Assembly: GCA_041554435.1 (NCBI GenBank)
Contig: JBFFLX010000095.1
Coordinates: 1 to 13,731 of the forward strand
Reading direction: 5' to 3'
DNA: 13,731 nucleotides
Origin: BM524 sp041554435
Lineage (GTDB): Bacteria; Bacteroidota; Bacteroidia; Bacteroidales; F082
Made by a program: the position numbers and the translations under genes. Under the pieces are notes generated by a model, which saw only the letters and a list, made by a program, of their open reading frames with translations, made no database searches and was not told the origin of the DNA. Below are positions 1 to 6,875 of this stretch, piece by piece; the first letter of the stretch is position 1, and each line of letters opens with the position of its first letter.

Positions 1-87
1 CAAGCCATGCCTACACTTCATTTACGCTTGCGCCAAAGCTTCAGCGTAGGAGCACGGCAGGCAAGCCTGATACTTGGAACTTGCAAC

Positions 88-108
88 CCTGCCTCGCCGG
101 CAGGCAGG
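88..108. repeat. GC-rich inverted repeat
   Basis: CCTGCCT at 88-94 is the exact reverse complement of AGGCAGG at 102-108, with a 7-nt GC-rich centre between them. The surrounding 1-118 is clearly more GC-rich than the rest of the window and holds related pieces (GGCAGGCA near 55-63, an AAGCTT-centred imperfect palindrome near 30-48). It lies downstream of the cvfB stop. No T-run follows the stem, so it is not an obvious rho-independent terminator. It looks like a dispersed intergenic palindromic repeat; only one clear copy is visible here. Confidence 0.5.
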
Positions 109-156
109 ATGCAACATAAATTAAAGTGCCTAAAGTTAAATTTGAAACACAAAACG

Positions 157-198
157 AACTCGCAACTCGCAACTCGCAACTCGTAACTCGTAACTCAA
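157..198 (+). repeat. Heptamer tandem array A (AACTCGC/AACTCGT), six units
   Basis: Six consecutive 7-bp units: AACTCGC three times, AACTCGT twice, then AACTCAA. The last unit (192-198) contains TCA at 195-197, which on the minus strand is the TGA stop codon of cvfB, so the array overlaps the end of that gene. A degenerate unit, AACTTGC, sits at 78-84. The same AACTCGC unit recurs at 5058-5078. Confidence 0.9.
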
Positions 199-1049
199 AA
201 CTTATATTTTTTCCCATCTTCCGTAAGCCTTATCCCAACCTTCTCTATTTCGATGAGTTTCTTTTTATAAAGAGAGCCAATTGCTTTTTTGAAGTTTTTC
301 TTGCTGATTCCAAGTTTTAGGTTAATAGTTTCTGAAGGCGATTTATCGCTTAATGCTATATAGCCATCGTTTTCCATAAGCCTGTTCAGTATGCCGGTGG
401 CAATGTCGTCAACCTTGCCGTAGCCGGAAGGTAAAAGGCTGAGGTCGACTTTTTTATCAGGACGAACTTTTTGAACATAAGCCTTTACTTTTTGCCCAAC
501 TTCCAGATTAGTAACCACATCACTTTCATAAATTATTCCAATAAACTGCTCATTAACCATACAGTTATATCCTATTTCATTCTCATCATAAATAAAGGCT
601 TCCACTTCTTCGTTGGTACTAAATTCAGGCATGGCATCATCTAAAAACTGATATAATTTCGATGAGGCGGCAATTCTGTCGGATGACTCATCAATATAAA
701 TACCCACAACATATTTCTGGCCTTCCTGCATTTTAACCCTCTGTTCCTTGAATGGAACGAAGAGATCTTTTTCGAGTCCCCACCCCATAAATGCTCCAAT
801 TCGGTTTACTGCTACAACTTCCAGATAGGCAAAGTCGCCAACCATTCCTTTTGGTGTTAGGGTTGTTGCAATAATACGGTCTTCCGAATCGCGATAAATA
901 AAAACTTCTACTTTGTCGCCTACTTTAGTTCCTTCAGGGATATATTTATTGGGTAATAAAATATCATTTTCATTTTCACCTTGCAGATACATTCCGTGTT
1001 CCACAACACGAAGTACTTCTAAAGTGTTTAATTTGCCCATTTCTGCCAT
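195..1049 (-). CDS. cvfB: CvfB-family S1-domain RNA-binding protein
   Basis: A 284-residue protein with the CvfB/YitL layout: three consecutive S1-like OB folds (roughly residues 5-64, 68-135 and 145-206) and a C-terminal winged helix (about 213-284, ending in a basic Y-K-K-K-L-I-E-I-E turn and GIRLTEDG). Known members bind RNA and affect virulence-factor and stress gene expression in Firmicutes; in Bacteroidota the role is largely inferred. It is probably cytosolic, as no signal peptide or membrane segment is visible. The first ATG has AGGGA only one base upstream, which is too close to act as a ribosome site. The second ATG (codon 4, 1038-1040) has the same AGGGA about 10 nt upstream and may be the true start. 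A perfect -7 match lies at 1075-1082. The stop codon is inside a heptamer repeat. Confidence 0.87.
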   Translation of the reverse strand: MAEMGKLNTLEVLRVVEHGMYLQGENENDILLPNKYIPEGTKVGDKVEVFIYRDSEDRIIATTLTPKGMVGDFAYLEVVAVNRIGAFMGWGLEKDLFVPFKEQRVKMQEGQKYVVGIYIDESSDRIAASSKLYQFLDDAMPEFSTNEEVEAFIYDENEIGYNCMVNEQFIGIIYESDVVTNLEVGQKVKAYVQKVRPDKKVDLSLLPSGYGKVDDIATGILNRLMENDGYIALSDKSPSETINLKLGISKKNFKKAIGSLYKKKLIEIEKVGIRLTEDGKKYKF

Positions 1050-1074
1050 ATCCCTGATTTTGTGATTTGAACTG

Positions 1075-1082
1075 CAAAATTA
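1075..1082 (-). promoter_or_regulatory. Putative -7 element of the cvfB promoter
   Basis: On the minus strand this reads TAATTTTG, an exact match to the Bacteroidota -7 consensus TAnnTTTG, about 26 nt before the annotated cvfB start. No TTG is present 17-21 nt upstream, so the -33 half is missing or weak. Confidence 0.4.
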
Positions 1083-1127
1083 GTATAATTTCAAGGCTTT
1101 TTGGATTTTTTTTATCAGGCAGTCGGC

Positions 1128-1157
1128 TTGGTATATAAATTTAAATTTTTAATTTCG
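1128..1157 (+). promoter_or_regulatory. Putative Bacteroidota promoter for the transglutaminase-like/TPR gene
   Basis: TTG at 1128-1130, then exactly 19 nt, then TAATTTCG at 1150-1157. This fits the Bacteroidota pattern TTG-N19-TAnnTTTG with one mismatch in the -7 box. It lies 51 nt before the ATG at 1209 and on the opposite strand from the cvfB promoter, so this intergenic region would drive both divergent genes. Confidence 0.5.
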
Positions 1158-1208
1158 TCGGATAAATTTTCTTTAGACATATCTAAGTAATTAAAATAAA
1201 TTTCTGCT

Positions 1209-2795
1209 ATGACCCAAAGGTTTAAAAATTATCTGTTTTGTTTCACATTATTTGTTTTCTCAATTAATTCAATTTATGCTGACAGTATCGTTTCTTTTGC
1301 CGATCTTAATTATCATTCGGATTTTGAAAAGGAAACTTTCTTCAAATTAGAAAATACTTTTCAGCCTGATTATTTTGCATTATTCCTTGCTGCGGATGAA
1401 AACGTTAAAGCCGCTGAATATGAAACATATAAGTCTGCTTTAGAGTTTGCCGTTGCGTCATTTAAAAATGAAAAATTTGCAAATTATAATGATAAAAAGA
1501 AGATTAAGAAGATTTATAATAGTGTTCATGCTTCTATGTTAGACAAGTATGTAATAAAGGCTAATTTTTCTCAACTGTTTACTTCGAAAGAATATCAGTG
1601 TGTAACTTCTACTATGTTGTTTGCTTTGGTGTTTGATGAACTAAATATTCCTTATGAAATTGAATTCCAGCCAAATCATGTATTTCTGATAGCTTACCCG
1701 GCTACATCAAAAATAATGGTTCAGACTACCAATCCCCAAAAGGGAGTTTTTGTTTATGATAATACATTTAAAAATAATTATATTAATTATCTGAGAGATA
1801 ATAAGTTAATTAGTAAAGATGAATTCGATAATAAAAGTATTGATGATTTGTTTACTGAATATTATCTTAAAACTGAGGTAGGTGATTTAAAGCAATTAGC
1901 ATCAAGCCAGTATTTTAATTTGGGACTGGATTTCCTGACTCAGAATAAAATAAAAGAGGCTTTGAATAATTTTACAAAGTCGTATTATCTGCATGCTTCA
2001 TTACAAAATAAGTTTTTAATGACGGCTTCTCTTGGACTTATGATTGATAAAACAAATGCCACCGATCCGGATTATTATAAATACCTGGGGATGTTTACAA
2101 GAACCTCATCGAAGGATGTGAAGAAGGATATTTTTATTTCCCTGTTTTATGATATGACCCAGAGGCAGTTAAATTTTGAAGGTAATATTGATATGTATAA
2201 AAAATCTTATCGATACTTAATGGATAAAGTTATTGACAGTGCATTGATAAGTGAGTTTACTTTCATATATAATTTTGAAATGAGCAGGAAATTGATTAAT
2301 AACCTCCATTATAATGAATCACTGCCTTTTTTGGAAAATGCTTATAAAATTAAACCCGAAAATACTGACATACAAAACATGCTGGTAGCAACGGTTGTGA
2401 GTTTAAATTCCAAATCGTTTTATGATGAAAACAAATTAAACATCCTAAATGATACTCTTGATAATTTTGTTGAAAGCCATATAAACCTTAAAGATAACGA
2501 TAAGATAATCAATCTGATGTATATGGTTAAGTTAGGCTTGATGAGCAACTATTACTATAAAGGTGAAATTCAAAAAGCAGAGTATTTTCAAAATGAATTT
2601 GAAAGTTTATGTAATGAGAATTCCAATAAAGTTGTTTATGAAAGTTATAGTAATATTGAAAAGAGTTATTCTGCTGCTGCCGCTTACTATTTTAAAAAAG
2701 GCAAATACGGTAAAGCGCGCGAATTACTTAAAAAAGGTTTAGTTTATATACCTGATAGTTATCAATTAAAAGCGCGCTTAAAAGCCCTTAATTAA
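1209..2795 (+). CDS. Secreted transglutaminase-like protein with TPR repeats
   Basis: A 528-residue protein with an N-terminal signal peptide (basic start, hydrophobic residues 8-22, likely cleavage after Ala24), so probably periplasmic. Residues about 115-180 resemble a transglutaminase/cysteine-protease-like fold: Cys131 in YQCVTSTML followed by a helix, then His157 in PNHVFLIAYP, then TTNP at 173-176. Relatives I recall usually have Asp where Asn175 stands, so the third catalytic residue may be substituted. From residue 234 the protein is helical with TPR-like pairs: about 235-262, 366-395 (YNESLPFLENAYKIKPE) and 486-520 (KKGKYGKARELLKKGL). The substrate is unknown; a scaffold or a crosslinking/peptidase role in the envelope is possible. 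Its 3' end overlaps the convergent lipoprotein gene by 8 nt, and no terminator is visible. Confidence 0.72.
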   Translation: MTQRFKNYLFCFTLFVFSINSIYADSIVSFADLNYHSDFEKETFFKLENTFQPDYFALFLAADENVKAAEYETYKSALEFAVASFKNEKFANYNDKKKIKKIYNSVHASMLDKYVIKANFSQLFTSKEYQCVTSTMLFALVFDELNIPYEIEFQPNHVFLIAYPATSKIMVQTTNPQKGVFVYDNTFKNNYINYLRDNKLISKDEFDNKSIDDLFTEYYLKTEVGDLKQLASSQYFNLGLDFLTQNKIKEALNNFTKSYYLHASLQNKFLMTASLGLMIDKTNATDPDYYKYLGMFTRTSSKDVKKDIFISLFYDMTQRQLNFEGNIDMYKKSYRYLMDKVIDSALISEFTFIYNFEMSRKLINNLHYNESLPFLENAYKIKPENTDIQNMLVATVVSLNSKSFYDENKLNILNDTLDNFVESHINLKDNDKIINLMYMVKLGLMSNYYYKGEIQKAEYFQNEFESLCNENSNKVVYESYSNIEKSYSAAAAYYFKKGKYGKARELLKKGLVYIPDSYQLKARLKALN

Positions 2796-3588
2796 ACCTG
2801 TTTTCGGCTGCCATATTGTAAGTTTTGTACAATACAAGAGGATTGCCACGTTTGGTTTGAGTTTCAACCTTAATTTGTATTTTTTCCATCACTGAACTTC
2901 CCGGGGCAAGATAATATTCAATATTTGCTTTCCCGTGTTTAGTTTGCAGACTTAAACTGATGTAATGATCTTCACCATCAATGTTTTTTACAATATAATA
3001 TTTTGTTTTACTGCCTTTTGGCTCCAGATAAACCTGAAGAATTATTTTATTTTCGAAAGCCAGTTTGTCAATCTCTTTAAATTTAATTTTAGGATATATC
3101 GTGTAGGGAGTTCCATCTTCTTTATACTCCTTCAAACCTTTTTGCGGTTCATTATCTTTATAAAGCACTTCTGATTTAAGGTTGCCGTTTTCGTAGTATT
3201 TCTTTTGCATTCCATCCTTAGAACCCATTTTATACTGAGTTGTTCGATAAAGTTTGCCACTTTGGTAAAACCATTTTGTTTCACCATGTTTATAACCTTC
3301 CTTATAGTGTATTTCATATTGTACAACACCATCATCATAATAGGTATAGCCTACGCCATCATGAAAGCCATTCTTAAATGTAACTTCCGATTTTTTCGTT
3401 CCGTCCTTTTTGAAAAAGGTCATTAGGGAATCCCCGTTCTCATTTATGGTAAACTCTTTCCATCCTTCCTTGGTAGGAGTCCTTTGGGGCTGTGAAAACC
3501 GGTCACAGGAAAAAGTAATCAGGATAAATGTTGAAACAATTGTAATTAGGATTATTTGTTTTTTAAGAAGCATAAATATTTTAATCAT
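2788..3588 (-). CDS. Lipoprotein with MORN-like (YwqK-type) repeats
   Basis: A 266-residue protein. A hydrophobic N-terminus (residues 7-27) ends in T-F-S-Cys28, followed by Asp29. This is a loose lipobox of the kind accepted in Bacteroidota, so the mature protein is probably a lipoprotein beginning at Cys28. Residues about 42-163 hold roughly 22-residue repeats of the MORN_2/YwqK kind: GxxDGxxxxYYDDGxxxxExxYKEG, KHGETKWFYQSGKLYRTTQYK, KDGMQKKYYENGNLKSEVLYKD. The remaining 100 residues are beta-rich and unrecognised. YwqK-type proteins are sometimes labelled antitoxin components, but no toxin partner is visible and the lipoprotein signal argues against that label. ATG codons at residues 1 and 6 are both possible starts. 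It sits 38 nt downstream of rarA and may also have its own promoter at 3609-3616. Confidence 0.75.
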   Translation of the reverse strand: MIKIFMLLKKQIILITIVSTFILITFSCDRFSQPQRTPTKEGWKEFTINENGDSLMTFFKKDGTKKSEVTFKNGFHDGVGYTYYDDGVVQYEIHYKEGYKHGETKWFYQSGKLYRTTQYKMGSKDGMQKKYYENGNLKSEVLYKDNEPQKGLKEYKEDGTPYTIYPKIKFKEIDKLAFENKIILQVYLEPKGSKTKYYIVKNIDGEDHYISLSLQTKHGKANIEYYLAPGSSVMEKIQIKVETQTKRGNPLVLYKTYNMAAENRFN

Positions 3589-3608
3589 AATGTTTTTGGA
3601 TTTGGTTT

Positions 3609-3616
3609 CAAAAATA
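3609..3616 (-). promoter_or_regulatory. Putative -7 element for the MORN lipoprotein gene
   Basis: The minus strand reads TATTTTTG, an exact TAnnTTTG match, 20 nt before the ATG and just past the rarA stop. No convincing -33 TTG is present, so readthrough from rarA remains possible. Confidence 0.3.
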
Positions 3617-3626
3617 TAAATTTGAT

Positions 3627-4892
3627 TTAGTATTTATACCTATCCTTCCATTTTTTTCTAAGTATTTCCTTTTCTTTGTTTTCTCTGGGGTTATTACCGG
3701 GTTCGAAAAATTTTGTGCCACTTATGTTTTCCGGAAGAAATTCCATATCCACAAAATTCCCGTCATGATCATGAGCGTACTGATAATTATCGCCATAACC
3801 AATTTCTTTCATAAGCTTGGTAGGGGCATTACGTAAATGTAGTGGAACTGCAAGATTTCCGCTTTGCTGAACAATTGCCTGTGCTTTTTTAATTGCTAAA
3901 TAAGTGGAATTGCTTTTTGGAGAATTTGCAAGGTAAACTGCTGTTTGTGAAAGGATTATGCGTCCTTCAGGCCAGCCGATTTTAGCAATGGCATCGAAAC
4001 ATGTATTGGCTAGTAATAGTGCATTCGGATTGGCATTTCCTATATCTTCCGAAGCAAGTATGAGCATTCTTCTGGCAATAAATTTTGGATCCTCTCCTGC
4101 TTCTACCATACGAGCCAGCCAATAAACTGCAGCATTGGGGTCGCTGCCACGTATTGATTTTATAAAGGCGGAAATAACATCATAATGCATCTCACCCTTC
4201 TTATCGTAAATGGCCAGGTTTTCCTGGATGATTTCTTTTACTGATTTATTGTCGATGATAATTTTGTTTGAATTTACTTTTTTCTGATAGATGTATAATT
4301 CAAGAGCATTTAATAGTTTTCTGGCATCACCGCCCGATATTTGTATCAAGGCCTCGTTCTCCTTTACAACTATTTCCAGTTCATGAATTTCCTTTAACTT
4401 TTCTATGCCTTTGTTCAATAGATCTATCAGATTTTCCTTGTTGAGAGGCTTTAAAATATATACCTGACATCTCGATAACAAAGGTGAAATTACCTCGAAA
4501 CTTGGGTTTTCTGTGGTGGCTCCGATAAGAGTAATTATTCCTTTTTCCACAGCATTTAAAAGTGAATCCTGTTGCGATTTGCTAAATCTGTGTATCTCAT
4601 CAATAAATAAAATGGCATTACCTCTGAACATCGCAGCCTGACTTATAACTGCTCTCACATCTTTAACTCCGCTACTTACAGCGCTTAAGGTATAAAACTC
4701 TTTGTCAAGCGATTGCGAAATAATATGTGCCAGTGTAGTTTTGCCCACACCCGGAGGTCCCCATAAAATCATAGAAGGTATACTTCCTGAATTTATGCTC
4801 TGATAAAGAATAGCACCCTTGCCAACCAAATGTTCCTGTCCAATGTACTCTTCCAGACTTTTCGGTCGTAATATTTCTGCTAATGGAGTCAT
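3627..4892 (-). CDS. rarA: RarA/MgsA/WRNIP1-family AAA+ ATPase
   Basis: A 421-residue replication-associated recombination protein A. Visible motifs: Walker A GPPGVGKT at 45-52, Walker B ILFIDEIH at 94-101 (Asp98, Glu99), sensor 1 GATTENP at 124-130, and an arginine-finger segment SPLLSRC with Arg141. Next come a lid domain with the SGGDARKLLNALE motif (sensor 2 region) and the family-specific C-terminal tetramerisation region (about 215-400, with AFIKSIRGSDPNAAVYWLARM and EDIGNANP). Length is close to the E. coli protein (447 residues). Family members form tetramers that act at stalled forks and interact with SSB and RecA-dependent repair. The start fits the conserved MxPLAExLRP beginning. 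The 251 nt upstream hold two heptamer arrays, which would lie in the mRNA leader if the -7 box at 5084-5091 is used. Confidence 0.97.
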   Translation of the reverse strand: MTPLAEILRPKSLEEYIGQEHLVGKGAILYQSINSGSIPSMILWGPPGVGKTTLAHIISQSLDKEFYTLSAVSSGVKDVRAVISQAAMFRGNAILFIDEIHRFSKSQQDSLLNAVEKGIITLIGATTENPSFEVISPLLSRCQVYILKPLNKENLIDLLNKGIEKLKEIHELEIVVKENEALIQISGGDARKLLNALELYIYQKKVNSNKIIIDNKSVKEIIQENLAIYDKKGEMHYDVISAFIKSIRGSDPNAAVYWLARMVEAGEDPKFIARRMLILASEDIGNANPNALLLANTCFDAIAKIGWPEGRIILSQTAVYLANSPKSNSTYLAIKKAQAIVQQSGNLAVPLHLRNAPTKLMKEIGYGDNYQYAHDHDGNFVDMEFLPENISGTKFFEPGNNPRENKEKEILRKKWKDRYKY

Positions 4893-4931
4893 TTTTATTA
4901 TTTATTGTATTTCTATTTTTCTGATGAAGTG

Positions 4932-5015
4932 GTTAGTCGTTATTTGTTAGTCGTTATTTGTTAGTCGTTAGTCGTTAGTCGTTAGTCGTTAGTTGTTATT
5001 CGTTAATGGTGAATA
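4932..5015 (+). repeat. Heptamer tandem array B (GTTAGTC type), 12 units
   Basis: Twelve head-to-tail 7-bp units with no change of phase: GTTAGTC, GTTATTT, GTTAGTC, GTTATTT, GTTAGTC four times, GTTAGTT, GTTATTC, GTTAATG, GTGAATA. The array starts 39 nt upstream of the rarA start codon. The closing order GTTATTC-GTTAATG-GTGAATn resembles the end of array D at 10305-10360. Confidence 0.95.
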
Positions 5016-5050
5016 GGAGGAAGTTAAATCTATTATTCTATCAGTAACCT

Positions 5051-5078
5051 AACCCGCAACTCGCAACTCGCAACTCGT
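5051..5078 (+). repeat. Heptamer tandem array C (AACTCGC type), four units
   Basis: Units AACCCGC, AACTCGC, AACTCGC, AACTCGT, separated from array B by a 35-nt spacer. The unit is the same as in array A. Relative to array B the AAC/GTT sense is reversed. Confidence 0.9.
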
Positions 5079-5083
5079 TCCCG

Positions 5084-5091
5084 CAAAATTA
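5084..5091 (-). promoter_or_regulatory. Putative -7 element for rarA
   Basis: The minus strand reads TAATTTTG followed by C, the same 9-mer as the cvfB -7 box and an exact TAnnTTTG match. Use of this site would give a leader of roughly 185 nt containing arrays C and B. No clear -33 TTG is found 17-21 nt upstream. Confidence 0.3.
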
Positions 5092-5143
5092 ACTATTTAC
5101 CCAACATTATTAAAGGTTCGCAATCATTTATTAATTTCGTAGA

Positions 5144-5554
5144 ATGGAATTGGAGAGATTTGATCTTTTAAAAAACGAACTCAGTTTTCGTACAAGTCGC
5201 AGTGGAGGGCCGGGCGGACAAAATGTAAATAAGGTTTCTACCAAGGTGGAACTGCTTTTTTATGTGGAGGAGTCGCTGGTTTTAAGTGATGATGAGAAAA
5301 CTGTTCTGATAGAAAAACTTGCCAACAGAATTAGTTCTGAAGGGATTTTAACAATAAGTTCCAGCGAAACCAGAAGTCAGTTTAAGAATAAGCAAATTGT
5401 AATTGAAAAATTTCTGGAATTAATCACTGAGGCATTAAAACCTCCCAAAATAAGAAAGACTACTAAAGTTCCAAAAGGAGTGAAGGAGAAAAGGCTTAAA
5501 AACAAAAAAATTACTGCTGAAAAAAAGGATTTACGCAAGCCTCCGAAACTTTAA
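5144..5554 (+). CDS. arfB: ArfB peptidyl-tRNA hydrolase (alternative ribosome rescue)
   Basis: A 136-residue class-I release-factor-like protein without the codon-recognition domains. The catalytic GGQ is in RSGGPGGQNVNKVSTKVEL (GGQ at residues 25-27), followed by the typical fold through SSETRSQFKNKQ. The tail is rich in Lys/Arg (about 103-136: PPKIRKTTK, KEKRLKNKK, KKDLRKPP), which in ArfB enters the empty mRNA channel of stalled ribosomes. E. coli ArfB has 140 residues and the same plan. It frees peptides from ribosomes stalled on non-stop mRNA. Smaller size and lack of PCRF domain exclude RF1/RF2. TAATTTCG at 5132-5139 resembles a -7 box but lies only 4 nt before the ATG, so it would imply an almost leaderless message; no -33 TTG supports it. 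The gene is divergent from rarA across the repeat region. Confidence 0.95.
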   Translation: MELERFDLLKNELSFRTSRSGGPGGQNVNKVSTKVELLFYVEESLVLSDDEKTVLIEKLANRISSEGILTISSSETRSQFKNKQIVIEKFLELITEALKPPKIRKTTKVPKGVKEKRLKNKKITAEKKDLRKPPKL

Positions 5555-5639
5555 TAATGGAGTTCTTAGTTTATAATAACTTGTTTTTCAGTTGCTTGAT
5601 CATTTTCATAACATAGTCTGATTTTATTAATTTTACCTA

Positions 5640-6860
5640 ATGTTTTTAAAGCGAAAAAAATATCTGCCCTCGGGTTCTCTTACTGCCATTGCATGGCGAA
5701 AGTTATTGGCAAATCCTTTGGCAAACTATTCCATATTGGTGATTTTTATATTTGTTTTTTTCGCAATTGGAGGATATTTATTGACTCCCGACTCGAGCCC
5801 CTATGCAAACAAACAAATACTGGAAATTAGTAACCAAAAGCCTGGTTTTAGTGTTCAAATGATGGAAGTATCCAGAAATGAAATTGAAAAAAATAAAAGT
5901 ATTATTTCAAAAATGTTGTTTGGACAACGAAGCCATTATCGCGAAATACCAATTATTGATTATCATTTTAAAGATGAATTTGTGTATTATCAGCTTTATG
6001 GTGATAAAAATGATACACTTAGAGTTAATATTGCAGATGCACTTTTCCCCATTAAGGGGAAGATATTATTTGACAAAAAAAATGGAATTATTAATTATAC
6101 CAATATCAATGGAAATGAGCATTCAATTTCACTGGATGATGCCCGAAAAACATTTGAGAATGAAAATTTGAAAAGCAGATTTTATTTGCTGGGTACCGAT
6201 CAGTTCGGAAGAGATTTAATAAGCCGGCTGATCATAGGTTCCAGAGTGAGTTTGTCGGTAGGATTTATATCTGTAGCCATATCACTATTGGTTGGAATAT
6301 TTTTAGGCTCACTGGCAGGATTTTTTGGTGGCCGCATCGATGAAATCATTATGTGGTTTATAAATGTTGTTTGGTCGATACCCACATTACTTTTGGTAAT
6401 TGCCATTACTTTTGCTTTGGGAAAAGGCTTTTGGCAGGTATTTATCGCCGTTGGATTAACAATGTGGGTTGAGGTGGCGCGAGTTGTCAGAGGTCAGATA
6501 ATGAGTATAAAGGAAAAAGAATATATTGAAGCCGGCTTTGCTTTGGGTTACAGTAATTTCAGGATTATAAAAAACCATATTCTGCCAAATGTTATGAGCC
6601 CTGTAATTGTTATATCGGCGGCTAACTTTGCAGCCGCAATTCTTATAGAAGCGGGTTTAAGTTTTCTTGGAATTGGCGTTCAGCCACCAATGCCTTCATG
6701 GGGTAGTATGATAAAAGAATATTATAGTTTTATTATTCTGGATTCGGCATACCTGGCACTTGCCCCGGGTGTTGCAATAATAATTTTAGTGCTAGCCTTT
6801 ATGAGTTTGGGTAATGCCATGAGAGATGCCTTCGACGTAAAGGAACTTGTAAAAACATAA
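5640..6860 (+). CDS. OppC/DppC-type ABC transporter permease with a periplasmic insert
   Basis: A 406-residue inner-membrane permease of the peptide/nickel ABC family. TM1 is about residues 28-48, after a short cytoplasmic tail with the OppC-like AWRKLLANPLA segment. The family motif LLGTDQFGRD is at 183-192, followed by the core TM helices (about 203-228, 236-260, 265-282, 318-345, 370-392). The EAA loop contacting the ATPase is EYIEAGFALGYSNFRIIKNH at 294-313. Ordinary DppC/OppC proteins are about 300 residues; the extra length is a hydrophilic stretch (about 51-182) between TM1 and GTDQFGRD, probably periplasmic. No partner permease, ATPase or substrate-binding protein is adjacent, so the substrate cannot be assigned. 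It is followed 15 nt later by dapD, suggesting co-transcription. No convincing promoter is visible in the 85 nt upstream. Confidence 0.9.
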   Translation: MFLKRKKYLPSGSLTAIAWRKLLANPLANYSILVIFIFVFFAIGGYLLTPDSSPYANKQILEISNQKPGFSVQMMEVSRNEIEKNKSIISKMLFGQRSHYREIPIIDYHFKDEFVYYQLYGDKNDTLRVNIADALFPIKGKILFDKKNGIINYTNINGNEHSISLDDARKTFENENLKSRFYLLGTDQFGRDLISRLIIGSRVSLSVGFISVAISLLVGIFLGSLAGFFGGRIDEIIMWFINVVWSIPTLLLVIAITFALGKGFWQVFIAVGLTMWVEVARVVRGQIMSIKEKEYIEAGFALGYSNFRIIKNHILPNVMSPVIVISAANFAAAILIEAGLSFLGIGVQPPMPSWGSMIKEYYSFIILDSAYLALAPGVAIIILVLAFMSLGNAMRDAFDVKELVKT

Positions 6861-6875
6861 AGAAAAACATTATAA

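Noticed and set aside
126..320. 64-codon plus-strand frame
   Set aside because: Its first half translates heptamer repeats (Asn-Ser, Thr-Arg runs) and its second half is antisense to cvfB.
2788..3588. YwqK-type lipoprotein as an antitoxin of a toxin-antitoxin pair
   Set aside because: No toxin-like gene is adjacent and the lipoprotein signal points to the envelope; the antitoxin label for such repeats is weakly founded.
2965..3619. Several short plus- and minus-strand frames within the lipoprotein gene
   Set aside because: All overlap the MORN-repeat lipoprotein, which has a signal peptide and repeated domain structure; the others are Phe/Ile-rich shadows.
4932..5078. CRISPR array
   Set aside because: Units are 7 bp with no unique spacers and no cas genes; this is tandem repetition.
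5628..5635. -7 box (TAATTTTA) for the permease gene
   Set aside because: The last position mismatches, it is only 4 nt before the ATG, and no TTG occurs at suitable distance.
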